NCBI GenBank assembly: GCA_003500765.1
Contig: DNQL01000187.1
Span: forward strand, 1 to 7,173
From: Elusimicrobiota bacterium
GTDB taxonomy: Bacteria; Elusimicrobiota; Elusimicrobia; Elusimicrobiales; UBA9959
Length of the DNA: 7,173 bases
Reading direction: 5' to 3'
Positions 1 through 6,852 of the stretch are shown one piece after another. Within the stretch, counting starts at the first letter, position 1; each line of letters starts with the position of its first letter. The notes under the pieces were generated by a model. The model was not told where the DNA came from. It searched no databases and was given only the letters and a program-made list of their open reading frames with translations. The position numbers were made by a program, and so were the translations under genes.

Positions 1-208
1 CGGCTGGACGCCGGCCCTGGCGGAGAAGCTCCTGCTGCCGCGGCAGGCGCTGCATTGCGCCGAAATAGATATGCGCGCCGCGGGCCTGGAGCGCGTGTTC
101 TCCGTGCCGCTGCCCGCCGACCTGCGGGCTTTCTGCGAAAGCCGCGGGCTTCCGCTGAACGCCGATATCGCCGGCGCCGCCGGTCCGGGCCCGGACCCCC
201 TCCGCTAA
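1..208 (+). CDS. C-terminal end of a probable RluA/RluD-family 23S rRNA pseudouridine synthase (partial, 5' cut by window edge)
   Basis: The frame beginning at base 2 is open from the window edge to a TAA at 206-208, giving 68 residues. The segment PRQALHCAEIDM followed about 13 residues later by FSVPLPADLRAF resembles the end of the RluA/RluD catalytic domain, which usually reads RQALHA..L.F.HP...... F.APLP.DL. These enzymes convert specific uridines in 23S rRNA (or tRNA) to pseudouridine in the cytoplasm. The catalytic Asp and any S4 RNA-binding domain would lie upstream, outside the window, so neither activity nor subfamily can be checked. The usual HP after the LHA block is not obvious here (AEIDMRAAG), so the family call is moderate. 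The last dozen residues are Pro/Gly/Ala-rich and look like a disordered tail. No hairpin terminator follows the stop. Confidence 0.55.
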   Translation, partial: GWTPALAEKLLLPRQALHCAEIDMRAAGLERVFSVPLPADLRAFCESRGLPLNADIAGAAGPGPDPLR

Positions 209-225
209 AAAGTCTCAGATTTTTA

Positions 226-231
226 TAGAAT
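226..231 (+). promoter_or_regulatory. Possible -10 element (TAGAAT) upstream of the TonB-dependent receptor
   Basis: TAGAAT matches the sigma-70 -10 consensus at five of six positions. It sits in the only AT-rich patch of the 53-nt gap before the receptor gene, 33 nt upstream of its ATG. I see no good -35 hexamer at 16-18 nt (the region falls on the end of the preceding gene), so this is a weak call. Readthrough from the upstream gene is equally possible. Confidence 0.3.
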
Positions 232-264
232 AGTATCCACGGTAGAGGGCGGAGTTCAGCCTTG

Positions 265-2211
265 ATGCTAATTCGCGGTTCAATAATCTCATTCCTGATC
301 CTTACGGCGGCGGCGGGCGCGCACGCCGTCACCGACGAGGACCGTTTCTACGACCTGGAGCGGCAATCCCTCGAGGACCTCCTTAACGTAAAAACTTCGG
401 TGGCTTCGCGCGTACCGGTGGAACTCCGCAAAACTCCGGGCATCGTCACCGTTATTACCGGGGAAGACATACGGCTCTCCGGCGCCAGGGACATAGTCGA
501 TATTCTCCGCCTTATTCCGGATTTCGAATTCGTGGCGGACGTGCAGGGGAATATCGGCATCGGGGTGAGGGGCAACTCGGCCATAGAGGGCAAGGTACGG
601 GTGCTCTGGGACGGGCAGACCTATAACGAGGTGCTGTACGGCACGGTACAGTTCGACAGGTTCCCCGTTGACCAGATAGAGAGGATAGAGATCGTCAAGG
701 GCCCCGGGTCGGTAATATACGGCGGACTGGGCGAACTGGCCATCATAAACGTCATCACGCGCTCTCCCGGCTACATCAACGGGAACAGGATGTACGCCGG
801 TTACGGGCGGATGAAGGAGGCCGGCGGCAGGCAATTCGGCGGTTACCAGTTCGGCCGGGTCCGCGGTGATACCAGTTTCTCGGCGCTGGCGCACGTATCC
901 AGGGCGCAGCGCAGCGACCGGACATACCGGGACTTCTCAGGGAACTCCTACGGCATGGACGACGACTCGGACCTCGAGTCGAAGAACCTCAACCTTTTCC
1001 TGGAGAAGAAAGGCCTCAGCGTCCGTTTCATCGCCGACGATTATTCGCTGCTGGAAAGGGACCATTTCGGCACGGTCCTCTCCACCGGCGCCGCGCGGAT
1101 AAAATTCCCGGTCTATTCGGTAGAAGTAAAGGACTCCTTCCGGCCCTCCGAAGCGCTGCGGCTGGAACCGGGATTCTCTTTCCGCCACAGCAAACCCTGG
1201 AACGAGGACGACGAGCACTTCCCCTACGACAAGACCGTACGGGAGTACACGGGACATTTCACCGCCTTTTACGAACCGGCCGCCGCGGCTTCCTTCCTGG
1301 GCGGGCTGGAGTTCAAGCGCGATGAGATAGCGGTGGGAGGCGGGACTTCGGCGGACGCGTCCTACGGCGGCGGCCGGACCGGCGCCGATTACGAAACGCT
1401 CTCCGTTTTCGCCCAGGCCTCGCTGGACCTCCCCCTGCTCACGGCGACGGCGGGCGGGCGCCTGGATTCGCATTCGCACACCGGGACGGACTTCTCGCCG
1501 CGCCTGGCCCTGACCCGGCGGATGGACGCGTTCCATTTCAAGGCGATATACAGCGGCGGCTTCCGCGCGCCCACCGCGGAGAACATCCGGCTGACGCCGT
1601 CAATAAAACCGGAGCATACCACCGCGCTGGAACTGGAAGCCGGCTACAAGCTGAACGGCTCTGTTTTCATTTCGGCGAACGCCTTCGACATAACCATAGA
1701 CGACACGATCCTCTACTACAGCGGCCCCGTAGAAAACTACGCCAATTCAGAAAGGACGGGGACCCGCGGCGGAGGGCTGAACCTCAGGTTCAACAGGAAC
1801 GGCAATAATCTGGAACTGGGTTATTCCGCCTACTCGGCCTCCAAGAACAGGGTGGCCTACACCACGCCGCCGGGCGCGGCCTCCGCCATCCTGGGGCTCC
1901 CGAGGCATAAAGCCGTGGTCACCTCGCGTTGGGCGCTGTCCGAAAAACTGACGCTGGCCCCTTCGCTGATCTACCTCTCCCGCCGCTACGGCTATTACGC
2001 CGCCGGGGCGGTGAAAGCCTATAACGAAACTCTGCAGGCGAACGTCTACCTGCACATGCGCGACGCTTTCACCCCGGGCCTGGACCTCGGACTTGGGGTA
2101 TACGACGCCTTCGGCGCGGGGTATAGCTATATACAGTCCTACGACGGCGGCCACGCCCCTCTGCCGGCCGGCTCGCGCGAGATCATGCTGAAGGCGGCCT
2201 ATGCTTTTTAA
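265..2211 (+). CDS. TonB-dependent outer-membrane receptor
   Basis: This is a 648-residue outer-membrane gated channel that would import or sense a ligand using energy from TonB-ExbB-ExbD; those partners are not in this window. Residues 1-21 form a signal peptide (hydrophobic core SIISFLILTAAAG, then AHA). The segment SLEDLLNVKTSVASR leads into the plug domain at about 50-168, with TPGIVTVITGEDIRLSGARDI, a GVRG motif, and IERIEIVKGPGSVIYG followed by INVITR, all typical of the plug fold. From about 170 to the end is the 22-strand-type barrel, including FRAPTAENI near 433 and KPEHTTALELE near 448. The chain ends in AAYAF, with a C-terminal Phe as expected for BAM-inserted barrels. I chose ATG 265; a TTG immediately before it at 262 would add one Met, and GGCGGAG at 248-254 could serve either. 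The ligand cannot be deduced. The gene overlaps the next by 11 nt, so the two are an operon. Confidence 0.93.
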   Translation: MLIRGSIISFLILTAAAGAHAVTDEDRFYDLERQSLEDLLNVKTSVASRVPVELRKTPGIVTVITGEDIRLSGARDIVDILRLIPDFEFVADVQGNIGIGVRGNSAIEGKVRVLWDGQTYNEVLYGTVQFDRFPVDQIERIEIVKGPGSVIYGGLGELAIINVITRSPGYINGNRMYAGYGRMKEAGGRQFGGYQFGRVRGDTSFSALAHVSRAQRSDRTYRDFSGNSYGMDDDSDLESKNLNLFLEKKGLSVRFIADDYSLLERDHFGTVLSTGAARIKFPVYSVEVKDSFRPSEALRLEPGFSFRHSKPWNEDDEHFPYDKTVREYTGHFTAFYEPAAAASFLGGLEFKRDEIAVGGGTSADASYGGGRTGADYETLSVFAQASLDLPLLTATAGGRLDSHSHTGTDFSPRLALTRRMDAFHFKAIYSGGFRAPTAENIRLTPSIKPEHTTALELEAGYKLNGSVFISANAFDITIDDTILYYSGPVENYANSERTGTRGGGLNLRFNRNGNNLELGYSAYSASKNRVAYTTPPGAASAILGLPRHKAVVTSRWALSEKLTLAPSLIYLSRRYGYYAAGAVKAYNETLQANVYLHMRDAFTPGLDLGLGVYDAFGAGYSYIQSYDGGHAPLPAGSREIMLKAAYAF

Positions 2212-3073
2212 GTGGCTCGCTTTCTGGGCGCTCGCGCTCCTTACCGCGGGGACGGCGTCCGCCGACGATACCGTCGCTGTACTTTCGGACACCTCCGGCG
2301 TCTACATGGAAGCCTTCACGGCGTTCCAGGAAAGATACGGCGGCAAGATCAGTTATTTCGACGCGTCCCGGAAGCGGCCGCCCATACCTCCCGGCGTCCG
2401 GACGGTGGTCGCCTTCGGCTCGAAAGCGGCGGCGCAGGATTATCCGCCGGAAACGGACCTGGTCTACGTCATGGCTCCCGGATTTTCAGTGCGGAGGCCG
2501 GGGGCGAAGGGCGCCACCGTTAAAATAAGCATGCTCACGCGGCCGGACATCCTGCTCGCCGGGCTGAAGGAGGTCCAGCCGGCCATGAAGAGGCTGCGCC
2601 TTTTCTGGCGGGCGGGTGGATACGCGAGGCTGCCTGAAGAATACGCCGCCGCCGCCTCGCGCGCCGGGCTTGATATAACAGCGGTGAAAGTCGGCAGGGA
2701 CGAAGATCTGCCCGGGATGCTGCGCGAGGCGGTCGGCCGCATGGACGCCTTCTGGCTGCCGCCGGACCCGCTGCTGATATCGGAATTCACGCTGGCGGTC
2801 TTCATAAAATTCTCGCAGACCAACGGCGTCCCCATGTACGTTTCCACCAAGGGCCTGGCGCAGAAGGGGGCCTGCGCTTCCATAGGCATAGGATTTTCCC
2901 AGCTGGGGCGGGCCGCGAGCGACGCCGTCAAAGAACTGCGGGCCGGGAAAAAACTCCCGGACACTGTTTACCCGGAAAGCCGCCAGTTGACCCTCAACGC
3001 CACCGCGGCCAGGTATTGCAACCTGCACTTCCGGCCCGAGGTCATCAGCAAAGCGGACCATTACTTCCCGTAG
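2201..3073 (+). CDS. Periplasmic ABC-type substrate-binding protein, PF04392-like
   Basis: This 290-residue exported protein has a signal peptide at 1-21 (core WLAFWALALLTAG, cleavage after TASA) and no lipobox Cys, so it should be soluble in the periplasm. The pattern fits the two-lobed PF04392 family: VAVLSDTSGVYMEAFTAFQE at 25-44, a conserved VVAFGSKAAA at 69-78, the second lobe starting with a P..KRLRLFWR segment at 127-136, MDAFWLPPDP at 181-190, and LTLNATAARYCNL at 263-275. Known members bind small ligands such as aromatic amino acids, but the ligand here is unknown. The ATG at 2201 lies inside the receptor gene, whose stop is at 2209-2211, with AAGG at 2191-2194 as a weak ribosome site; this suggests translational coupling. 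No ABC permease or ATPase follows: a terminator comes 17 nt after the stop. A sensing role or delivery to a transporter encoded elsewhere is my inference. Confidence 0.8.
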   Translation: MLFKWLAFWALALLTAGTASADDTVAVLSDTSGVYMEAFTAFQERYGGKISYFDASRKRPPIPPGVRTVVAFGSKAAAQDYPPETDLVYVMAPGFSVRRPGAKGATVKISMLTRPDILLAGLKEVQPAMKRLRLFWRAGGYARLPEEYAAAASRAGLDITAVKVGRDEDLPGMLREAVGRMDAFWLPPDPLLISEFTLAVFIKFSQTNGVPMYVSTKGLAQKGACASIGIGFSQLGRAASDAVKELRAGKKLPDTVYPESRQLTLNATAARYCNLHFRPEVISKADHYFP

Positions 3074-3090
3074 GTCTTTTTCCCGTACAG

Positions 3091-3126
3091 AATAAAGAGC
3101 CCCGGCTTAAGCCGGGGCTCTTTATT
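3091..3126. terminator. Bidirectional intrinsic terminator, perfect 36-nt palindrome
   Basis: Two 16-nt arms, AATAAAGAGCCCCGGC and its exact reverse complement, flank a TTAA loop. The stem has a GC-rich core with A-rich and T-rich flanks on both sides, so it works as a hairpin plus U-run in either direction. It lies 17 nt past the stop of the binding-protein gene and 20 nt past the stop of the minus-strand DUF2141 gene, so it serves both convergent transcripts. Confidence 0.92.
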
Positions 3127-3146
3127 TGCGGGGAAGCGGCGAGCGG

Positions 3147-4409
3147 TTATTTAAGCCCGACGTTCAGCTCCAGCCGCGGTTTCTCCAGCGTGAACCGCGC
3201 CTTCCTGTATTCAGGCGGACCGAAGGTGCGCAGGACATTATTAGAGGCGCCGTACTGCTCGGCGGGTATGACGCCGAGGAAACGGTTGAACTTGCCGTCC
3301 TGGTTGGCGTCGTGGAACACGGCTATGGCGTACTCGCCGTAGGGCACGCCGGGGAACTTAAGCCCGGTCCCGCCGGCCTCCACGGGCGCGTAAGTGAGCA
3401 TGGAAGCGTGCCCGAGGCCCGTCGGGAAGCCTTTTTTGGCGGGGAACAAGGCTCCCATCACCCAGCCCTTCACCTTCTTCACGTTGGAAACGCGCACGGC
3501 TATATCGCCTTTCGGTTTATCCATCCTGTCGTCGGGGAAATTTATCCTGGAGCAGGCCGTCTCGTAGACCATATTTATCGCGAATTCCCTGACCGGCTCC
3601 TTCAGCCTGAAAGAGGAGCGGGGGAAAGTCGGCGGACCGTAGCGGAAGACGTATTTGCCGGGGATACCGTAGCCCTCGGCGGGAGCGCCGTTGGGCAGCA
3701 GGCCGAACCTGCCGTCCGCGCTCTCGTCGTGAAAAAGGACCAGGGCGTAGTCGCCGTAGGGGACGTCCTCTATCGGGAACTCGGTCTTTCCGTAGGAGAT
3801 CATCCCGTAGGTGCGCAGCGCGGCTTTTTCGGCGTCGAACGGGAAGCCGTCCTCCGTCGCGAACAACGCGGCCAGAACGTTGCCCTTCGAATTGCGCAGA
3901 CCTTCCACCTTCACGTTGATCCGTCCGCGCGGACTTTTATCGCGGTCGAAAGGGAAGGATATCTTGTCGGCCGCGGAGCCGTAGCGCGCGGTGATGTTTA
4001 TCGTTTCCTCCGTGGAGGAGAACATGAAGGAGGAGGCGTCGAAGGAAAGACCCGCCAGGCCGGCGTCGTAATTGTTGGATGTCCCGTAGCCCTCCACCGG
4101 GAAGCGGGCCCTGAACTTCATGGTGTTGGAAAAATCCCTGTCATGGGCTATAAGTACCGCGTACCGCCCGTAGGGGATGTCCTTGAAGACGACCCGGGAA
4201 GAGCGGCCGCTGATATCGGCGGTGAACAGCCGCTTCGCGGTCGTATGATCGAATGGGAAGCTGAAAGGATTGTCGTAGAGGGCCGCTATTACCTGGCCCT
4301 TGTCGTCCGCCAGCCCGTCCACGGCCACCGTCAGCGTCCCGGTATTCTGCGCCAGGGCCGGGCAGGGTGAAAATGCCAGCAAAGCCGCCGACAAAACTAA
4401 AATGCGCAT
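3147..4409 (-). CDS. Secreted protein with three tandem DUF2141-like domains
   Basis: This 420-residue protein has a signal peptide at 1-20 (MRILVLSAALLAF, cleavage after ALA) followed by three copies of one domain, about 22-145, 158-285 and 297-420. Each copy has G.I.V.V..L...KG.V.AALF near its start, a central PYG.YA turn (79-84, 217-222, 356-361), an HD pair (89, 227, 366), an EGYG/EQYG block, and, in copies 2 and 3, YGPP or FGPP; the period is 138-139 residues. This matches DUF2141 (PF09912), normally a single domain of about 140 residues of unknown function in exported proteins. The third copy has HDANQDGKFN, resembling the D-x-N-x-D-G calcium loop; the second has HDESADG; the first is degenerate (HDRDFSN). 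GGAGG at 4415-4419 lies 5 nt from the ATG, fixing the start. The gene is alone in its transcript and divergent from the CsgG-barrel gene. Confidence 0.85.
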   Translation of the reverse strand: MRILVLSAALLAFSPCPALAQNTGTLTVAVDGLADDKGQVIAALYDNPFSFPFDHTTAKRLFTADISGRSSRVVFKDIPYGRYAVLIAHDRDFSNTMKFRARFPVEGYGTSNNYDAGLAGLSFDASSFMFSSTEETINITARYGSAADKISFPFDRDKSPRGRINVKVEGLRNSKGNVLAALFATEDGFPFDAEKAALRTYGMISYGKTEFPIEDVPYGDYALVLFHDESADGRFGLLPNGAPAEGYGIPGKYVFRYGPPTFPRSSFRLKEPVREFAINMVYETACSRINFPDDRMDKPKGDIAVRVSNVKKVKGWVMGALFPAKKGFPTGLGHASMLTYAPVEAGGTGLKFPGVPYGEYAIAVFHDANQDGKFNRFLGVIPAEQYGASNNVLRTFGPPEYRKARFTLEKPRLELNVGLK

Positions 4410-4414
4410 TATTT

Positions 4415-4432
4415 CCTCCGCGCCGCGGCGCG
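4415..4432 (-). promoter_or_regulatory. Strong ribosome-binding site next to a 14-nt GC palindrome
   Basis: On the minus strand GGAGG (4415-4419) stands 5 nt before the ATG of the DUF2141 gene. Directly upstream, sharing one base, is the perfect palindrome CGCGCCGCGGCGCG (4419-4432). Folding of this segment, or a protein bound to it, could affect access to the ribosome site. In GC-rich DNA such a palindrome may also be chance. Confidence 0.5.
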
Positions 4433-4466
4433 ACTTGCGGACTGGGGCCGCGGCTTCATTAAGGTG

Positions 4467-4472
4467 ATTATA
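4467..4472 (-). promoter_or_regulatory. -10 box (TATAAT) for the DUF2141 gene
   Basis: The minus strand carries a perfect TATAAT here, 57 nt upstream of the ATG, within the AT-rich centre of the divergent intergenic region. The expected -35 position (about 4490-4495) reads AAGAAA, a poor match, so the promoter may be weak or activator-dependent. Confidence 0.5.
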
Positions 4473-4503
4473 TTACAAAAAGCCGCCGCTTTCTTCCCGG
4501 CAT

Positions 4504-4533
4504 TTGACTGGGCGAAAGGCAAATAACTATGAT
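4504..4533 (+). promoter_or_regulatory. Sigma-70-type promoter of the CsgG-barrel gene
   Basis: TTGACT at 4504-4509 (five of six to TTGACA) and TATGAT at 4528-4533 (five of six to TATAAT) are separated by 18 nt. Transcription would begin near 4540, giving a 5' leader of roughly 34 nt with AGGGAGA at 4557-4563 as ribosome site. This is the best complete promoter in the window. Confidence 0.65.
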
Positions 4534-4573
4534 TCCATTGGTATCAAAGGCGGGATAGGGAGAACCTCACAAT

Positions 4574-5764
4574 ATGAAGATCAAGATAGCCGCGGCAGTT
4601 TGCGGGCTGGCGCTCTGTTATACCGCGGCCCAGGCCTCGTCGCTGAACGACAGATTCGCGGAGACCGCGTCCGCTTTCACCGAGACCGGACGGGAACGCG
4701 GGCTGGAGGGGGCGACCCTCTCCGTGTTCCCGTTCCAGGCCGACGAGAAGCTCTCCGCCAAGAAGGTCGACTTCGCGGTAGGAGAACTGCTGGCCGGCCA
4801 GCTTCTCAGGCGGAACTTCTTCAAGATCACGGAACGCGCGCAGCTGGAAGAGGTGCTTAAAGAGCAGAAGCTGGGGCTTTCAGGCGCCGTCGATTCCAAA
4901 ACGGCGGCGGGAATAGGAAAGCTCATAGGCGCCAGGCTGCTGGTGCTGGGCAATGTGATAAGACTGGGCGATTCCTACCAGATCACGGCTAAGCTCGTAG
5001 ATACGGAGACCGCCGAGATGCTCGCCTCCCGGATAATGGAAGTCCCGGTGCACACCTTCGACCAAGAGGCCGGGCGTTACCTGGTGCTGGTCCCGGACCG
5101 GCAGGCAATAGGGGTCCTGCTCGGGCTGGGCTACGGTTTCCTCGGCTCTTCCGACGTCGGCCCGCAGGTTTACGACGGGACGCTCACGCTGACGCCCAAC
5201 AATCCCTCCATGCCCGAGGGGATGGGGTCCATCGGCATACGCTACTGGCCCAAACCCCGCTGGATGGTGCAGGCGGATTTCGCCAGGGTTTTTAGCGGCC
5301 TCGGGTCCTCCAAGGAACGGCTTTTCACCGCCAATCTGACGCCGACGATCCCCGCCAGTTTCAAGACCGGTTATACCGGCTTCCGCCTCCGCTTGTCCCT
5401 GGACCGCTCGGCCAGACTGTCGCAGCCGTTCACCTGGTACTACGGTGGAGGACTGTCCTTCAGCAATTACGACAACGTGGACATGGACAAGGACGTCAGC
5501 GCGTCGTACCCGGGCGGCTACACCGTGATGCCCAACACCTCGAATACCACTTCGTTCGTCACGCCTTACCTGCGCACCGGGCTGGAATGGCGGCCGCAGG
5601 AGCGTTTCGGCTGGAGCATATTCGCGAACATGAACCTCCTCTCCGAGGATTACGAGCAGGGCGTCACGGTCAGCAAGCTCGGCTCCCCGGACCGCGACAT
5701 CACCCTGTGGAAGGTGTCACTGCCCCGCTTCTATATCGACACCTCGGTGGCTCTTTACTTCTGA
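4574..5764 (+). CDS. CsgG-like domain fused to a predicted small outer-membrane beta-barrel
   Basis: This 396-residue exported protein has a signal peptide at 1-21 (cleavage near AQA; the Cys at 15 lies in LALC, which is not a proper lipobox). Residues about 46-165 match the CsgG-like fold: LSVFPF, a VGELLAGQLLRRNFFKITER block, AQLEEVLKEQKLGLSGAVD, then GIGKLIGARLLVLGNV and ITAKLVDTETAEML. From about 178 the character changes to alternating aromatic and glycine strands (GVLLGLGYGFL, GIRYWPKPRWMVQADFARVF, FTWYYGGGLSFSNYD, YLRTGLEWR, FGWSIFANMNLL), ending in FYIDTSVALYF with a terminal Phe, as in an 8- to 10-strand barrel. The long inserted hairpins that make the curli pore in true CsgG appear absent, so secretion-pore function is unlikely. 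I infer a periplasmic domain tethered by its own barrel. ATG 4574 is preceded by AGGGAGA. The ligand or partner is unknown. Confidence 0.75.
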   Translation: MKIKIAAAVCGLALCYTAAQASSLNDRFAETASAFTETGRERGLEGATLSVFPFQADEKLSAKKVDFAVGELLAGQLLRRNFFKITERAQLEEVLKEQKLGLSGAVDSKTAAGIGKLIGARLLVLGNVIRLGDSYQITAKLVDTETAEMLASRIMEVPVHTFDQEAGRYLVLVPDRQAIGVLLGLGYGFLGSSDVGPQVYDGTLTLTPNNPSMPEGMGSIGIRYWPKPRWMVQADFARVFSGLGSSKERLFTANLTPTIPASFKTGYTGFRLRLSLDRSARLSQPFTWYYGGGLSFSNYDNVDMDKDVSASYPGGYTVMPNTSNTTSFVTPYLRTGLEWRPQERFGWSIFANMNLLSEDYEQGVTVSKLGSPDRDITLWKVSLPRFYIDTSVALYF

Positions 5765-5780
5765 CCGGACCTTCCCAGGC

Positions 5781-5814
5781 AGCGGCGCGCCGGGACAACG
5801 GCGCGCCGCTTTTT
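5781..5814 (+). terminator. Strong intrinsic terminator after the CsgG-barrel gene
   Basis: A perfect 12-bp stem (AGCGGCGCGCCG, 5781-5792, and its complement, 5799-5810) closes a GGACAA loop and is followed by TTTT at 5811-5814. It starts 16 nt after the stop codon and separates this gene from gpsA, which must therefore have its own promoter. Confidence 0.93.
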
Positions 5815-5840
5815 GTTATCATGTAGTTCCGCGGTATTTT
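5813..5840 (+). promoter_or_regulatory. Candidate gpsA promoter placed for a leaderless transcript
   Basis: TTGTTA at 5813-5818 and TATTTT at 5835-5840 are separated by 16 nt and partly reuse the T-run of the upstream terminator. The -10 box ends 7 nt before the gpsA ATG, so transcription would start at or very near the A of the start codon. Each hexamer matches the consensus only at four of six positions. Confidence 0.45.
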
Positions 5841-5847
5841 CCGATTT

Positions 5848-6849
5848 ATGAAAAAGAACATCGAAGTTTCCGTTATAGGCGCGGGCATGTGGGGCAGCAC
5901 CCTGGCCGCCCTGCTGGCGAAGAAAGGCTATTCCGTGCGGGCCTGGGAATACAACCGCGTGATGGCCGCGCACCTGCGCGATAACCGCACCCATTCGGCC
6001 CTGCCGGGATTCAAGCTGCCGGCCGGAGTGGAGGTCTTCACCGAACTGGAGAAGGCCGTGGTCTCGCCCGACCTCATACTGATGGCCGTGGACTCCCGCC
6101 ACGTGCGCGCGCTGGCCCGCGCGATAAACCCGCTGCTCGAAGGGAAGAAGGTGCCGCACATAGTGGCGGTCTCCAAGGGCATAGAAGCGGGCTCTTTCCT
6201 CACCGTCTGCGAGATAATGGAAGAGGAGATCCCCCGTGCCAGGCGCAGGACCATGATAATGACGGGCCCGAGTTTCGCCGTGGAACTGGCCGCCGGCGCG
6301 CCCACCAAGGCGGTACTGGCGGGGCTGGACCCCGTCGAAGTGCAGAAGACGAGGAAACTCATGGAAGGCGGGCCTCTGAAGCTGGAGCCATGCGAGGACA
6401 GGCTGGGAGCGGAACTGGGGGGCTCGCTCAAGAACGTCTACGCCGTCGGCAGCGGCATCATCGACGGCCTGTCGAAAGCGGCCAAGAACAGCGAAGCCGC
6501 TTTCCTCATCGAGAGCGCCTCCGAGCTGCGCCGCATAATCAAATCGCTTGGCGGCAAGAACCGCACGGCCTGGGGGCTCAGCGGCATGGGCGACCTGCTG
6601 CTCACGGCCACTTCGGCCAAGTCGCGCAATTTCAGGTTCGGCAAAGAGATAGGACAGGGCCTGGCGCCGGCGGAGGCGCTTAAACGCATAAAGACCGTAG
6701 TGGAAGGCTTCGAGGCGCTCAAGACCGCGCGCGGCCTCTGCGCCAGGCACGGCGTGAAAACGCCTGTGATAGACTGCATCTGGCGCATAGTCTATAAGGG
6801 GAATAAGCCGTCCTCGATACTCCGGGCCGCCGGCTTCGGGACGAAATAA
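5848..6849 (+). CDS. gpsA: Glycerol-3-phosphate dehydrogenase [NAD(P)+]
   Basis: This 333-residue cytoplasmic enzyme reduces dihydroxyacetone phosphate to sn-glycerol 3-phosphate, the backbone for phospholipid synthesis. The length is normal for the family. The Rossmann motif GAGMWG is at 11-16, SKGIE at 109-113, GPSFAVELAAGAPT at 140-153, and GGSLKNVYAVGSGIIDGL at 191-208 with the conserved catalytic Lys at 195. The C-terminal substrate domain has TAWGLSGMGDLLLTATS at 240-256 and SRNFRFG at 259-265. Two departures stand out: Glu34 follows the Trp at the end of the second beta-strand, where many family members have a small or basic residue, and AVDSRHV at 80-86 has Asp in place of the usual AVPS proline. 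ATG 5848 begins the conserved N-terminus directly, yet no Shine-Dalgarno sequence lies upstream. It follows a strong terminator and is not in an operon with the preceding gene. Confidence 0.96.
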   Translation: MKKNIEVSVIGAGMWGSTLAALLAKKGYSVRAWEYNRVMAAHLRDNRTHSALPGFKLPAGVEVFTELEKAVVSPDLILMAVDSRHVRALARAINPLLEGKKVPHIVAVSKGIEAGSFLTVCEIMEEEIPRARRRTMIMTGPSFAVELAAGAPTKAVLAGLDPVEVQKTRKLMEGGPLKLEPCEDRLGAELGGSLKNVYAVGSGIIDGLSKAAKNSEAAFLIESASELRRIIKSLGGKNRTAWGLSGMGDLLLTATSAKSRNFRFGKEIGQGLAPAEALKRIKTVVEGFEALKTARGLCARHGVKTPVIDCIWRIVYKGNKPSSILRAAGFGTK

Positions 6850-6852
6850 AGA

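Noticed and set aside
937..1536. Minus-strand open frame inside the TonB receptor gene
   Set aside because: It is a GC-rich shadow of a well-supported barrel domain, with no start signals.
3126..4370. Long plus-strand open frame of 414 codons opposite the DUF2141 gene
   Set aside because: It is the antisense image of a gene with a clear signal peptide, repeated domains and a strong ribosome site; its own product is low in recognisable motifs and rich in Arg, Gly and Val as expected of a GC-rich shadow.
4588..4642. Lipoprotein signal in the CsgG-barrel protein
   Set aside because: The only Cys candidates, at residues 10 and 15, do not sit in a proper lipobox (LALC has Leu before Cys); AQA followed by Ser fits signal peptidase I better.
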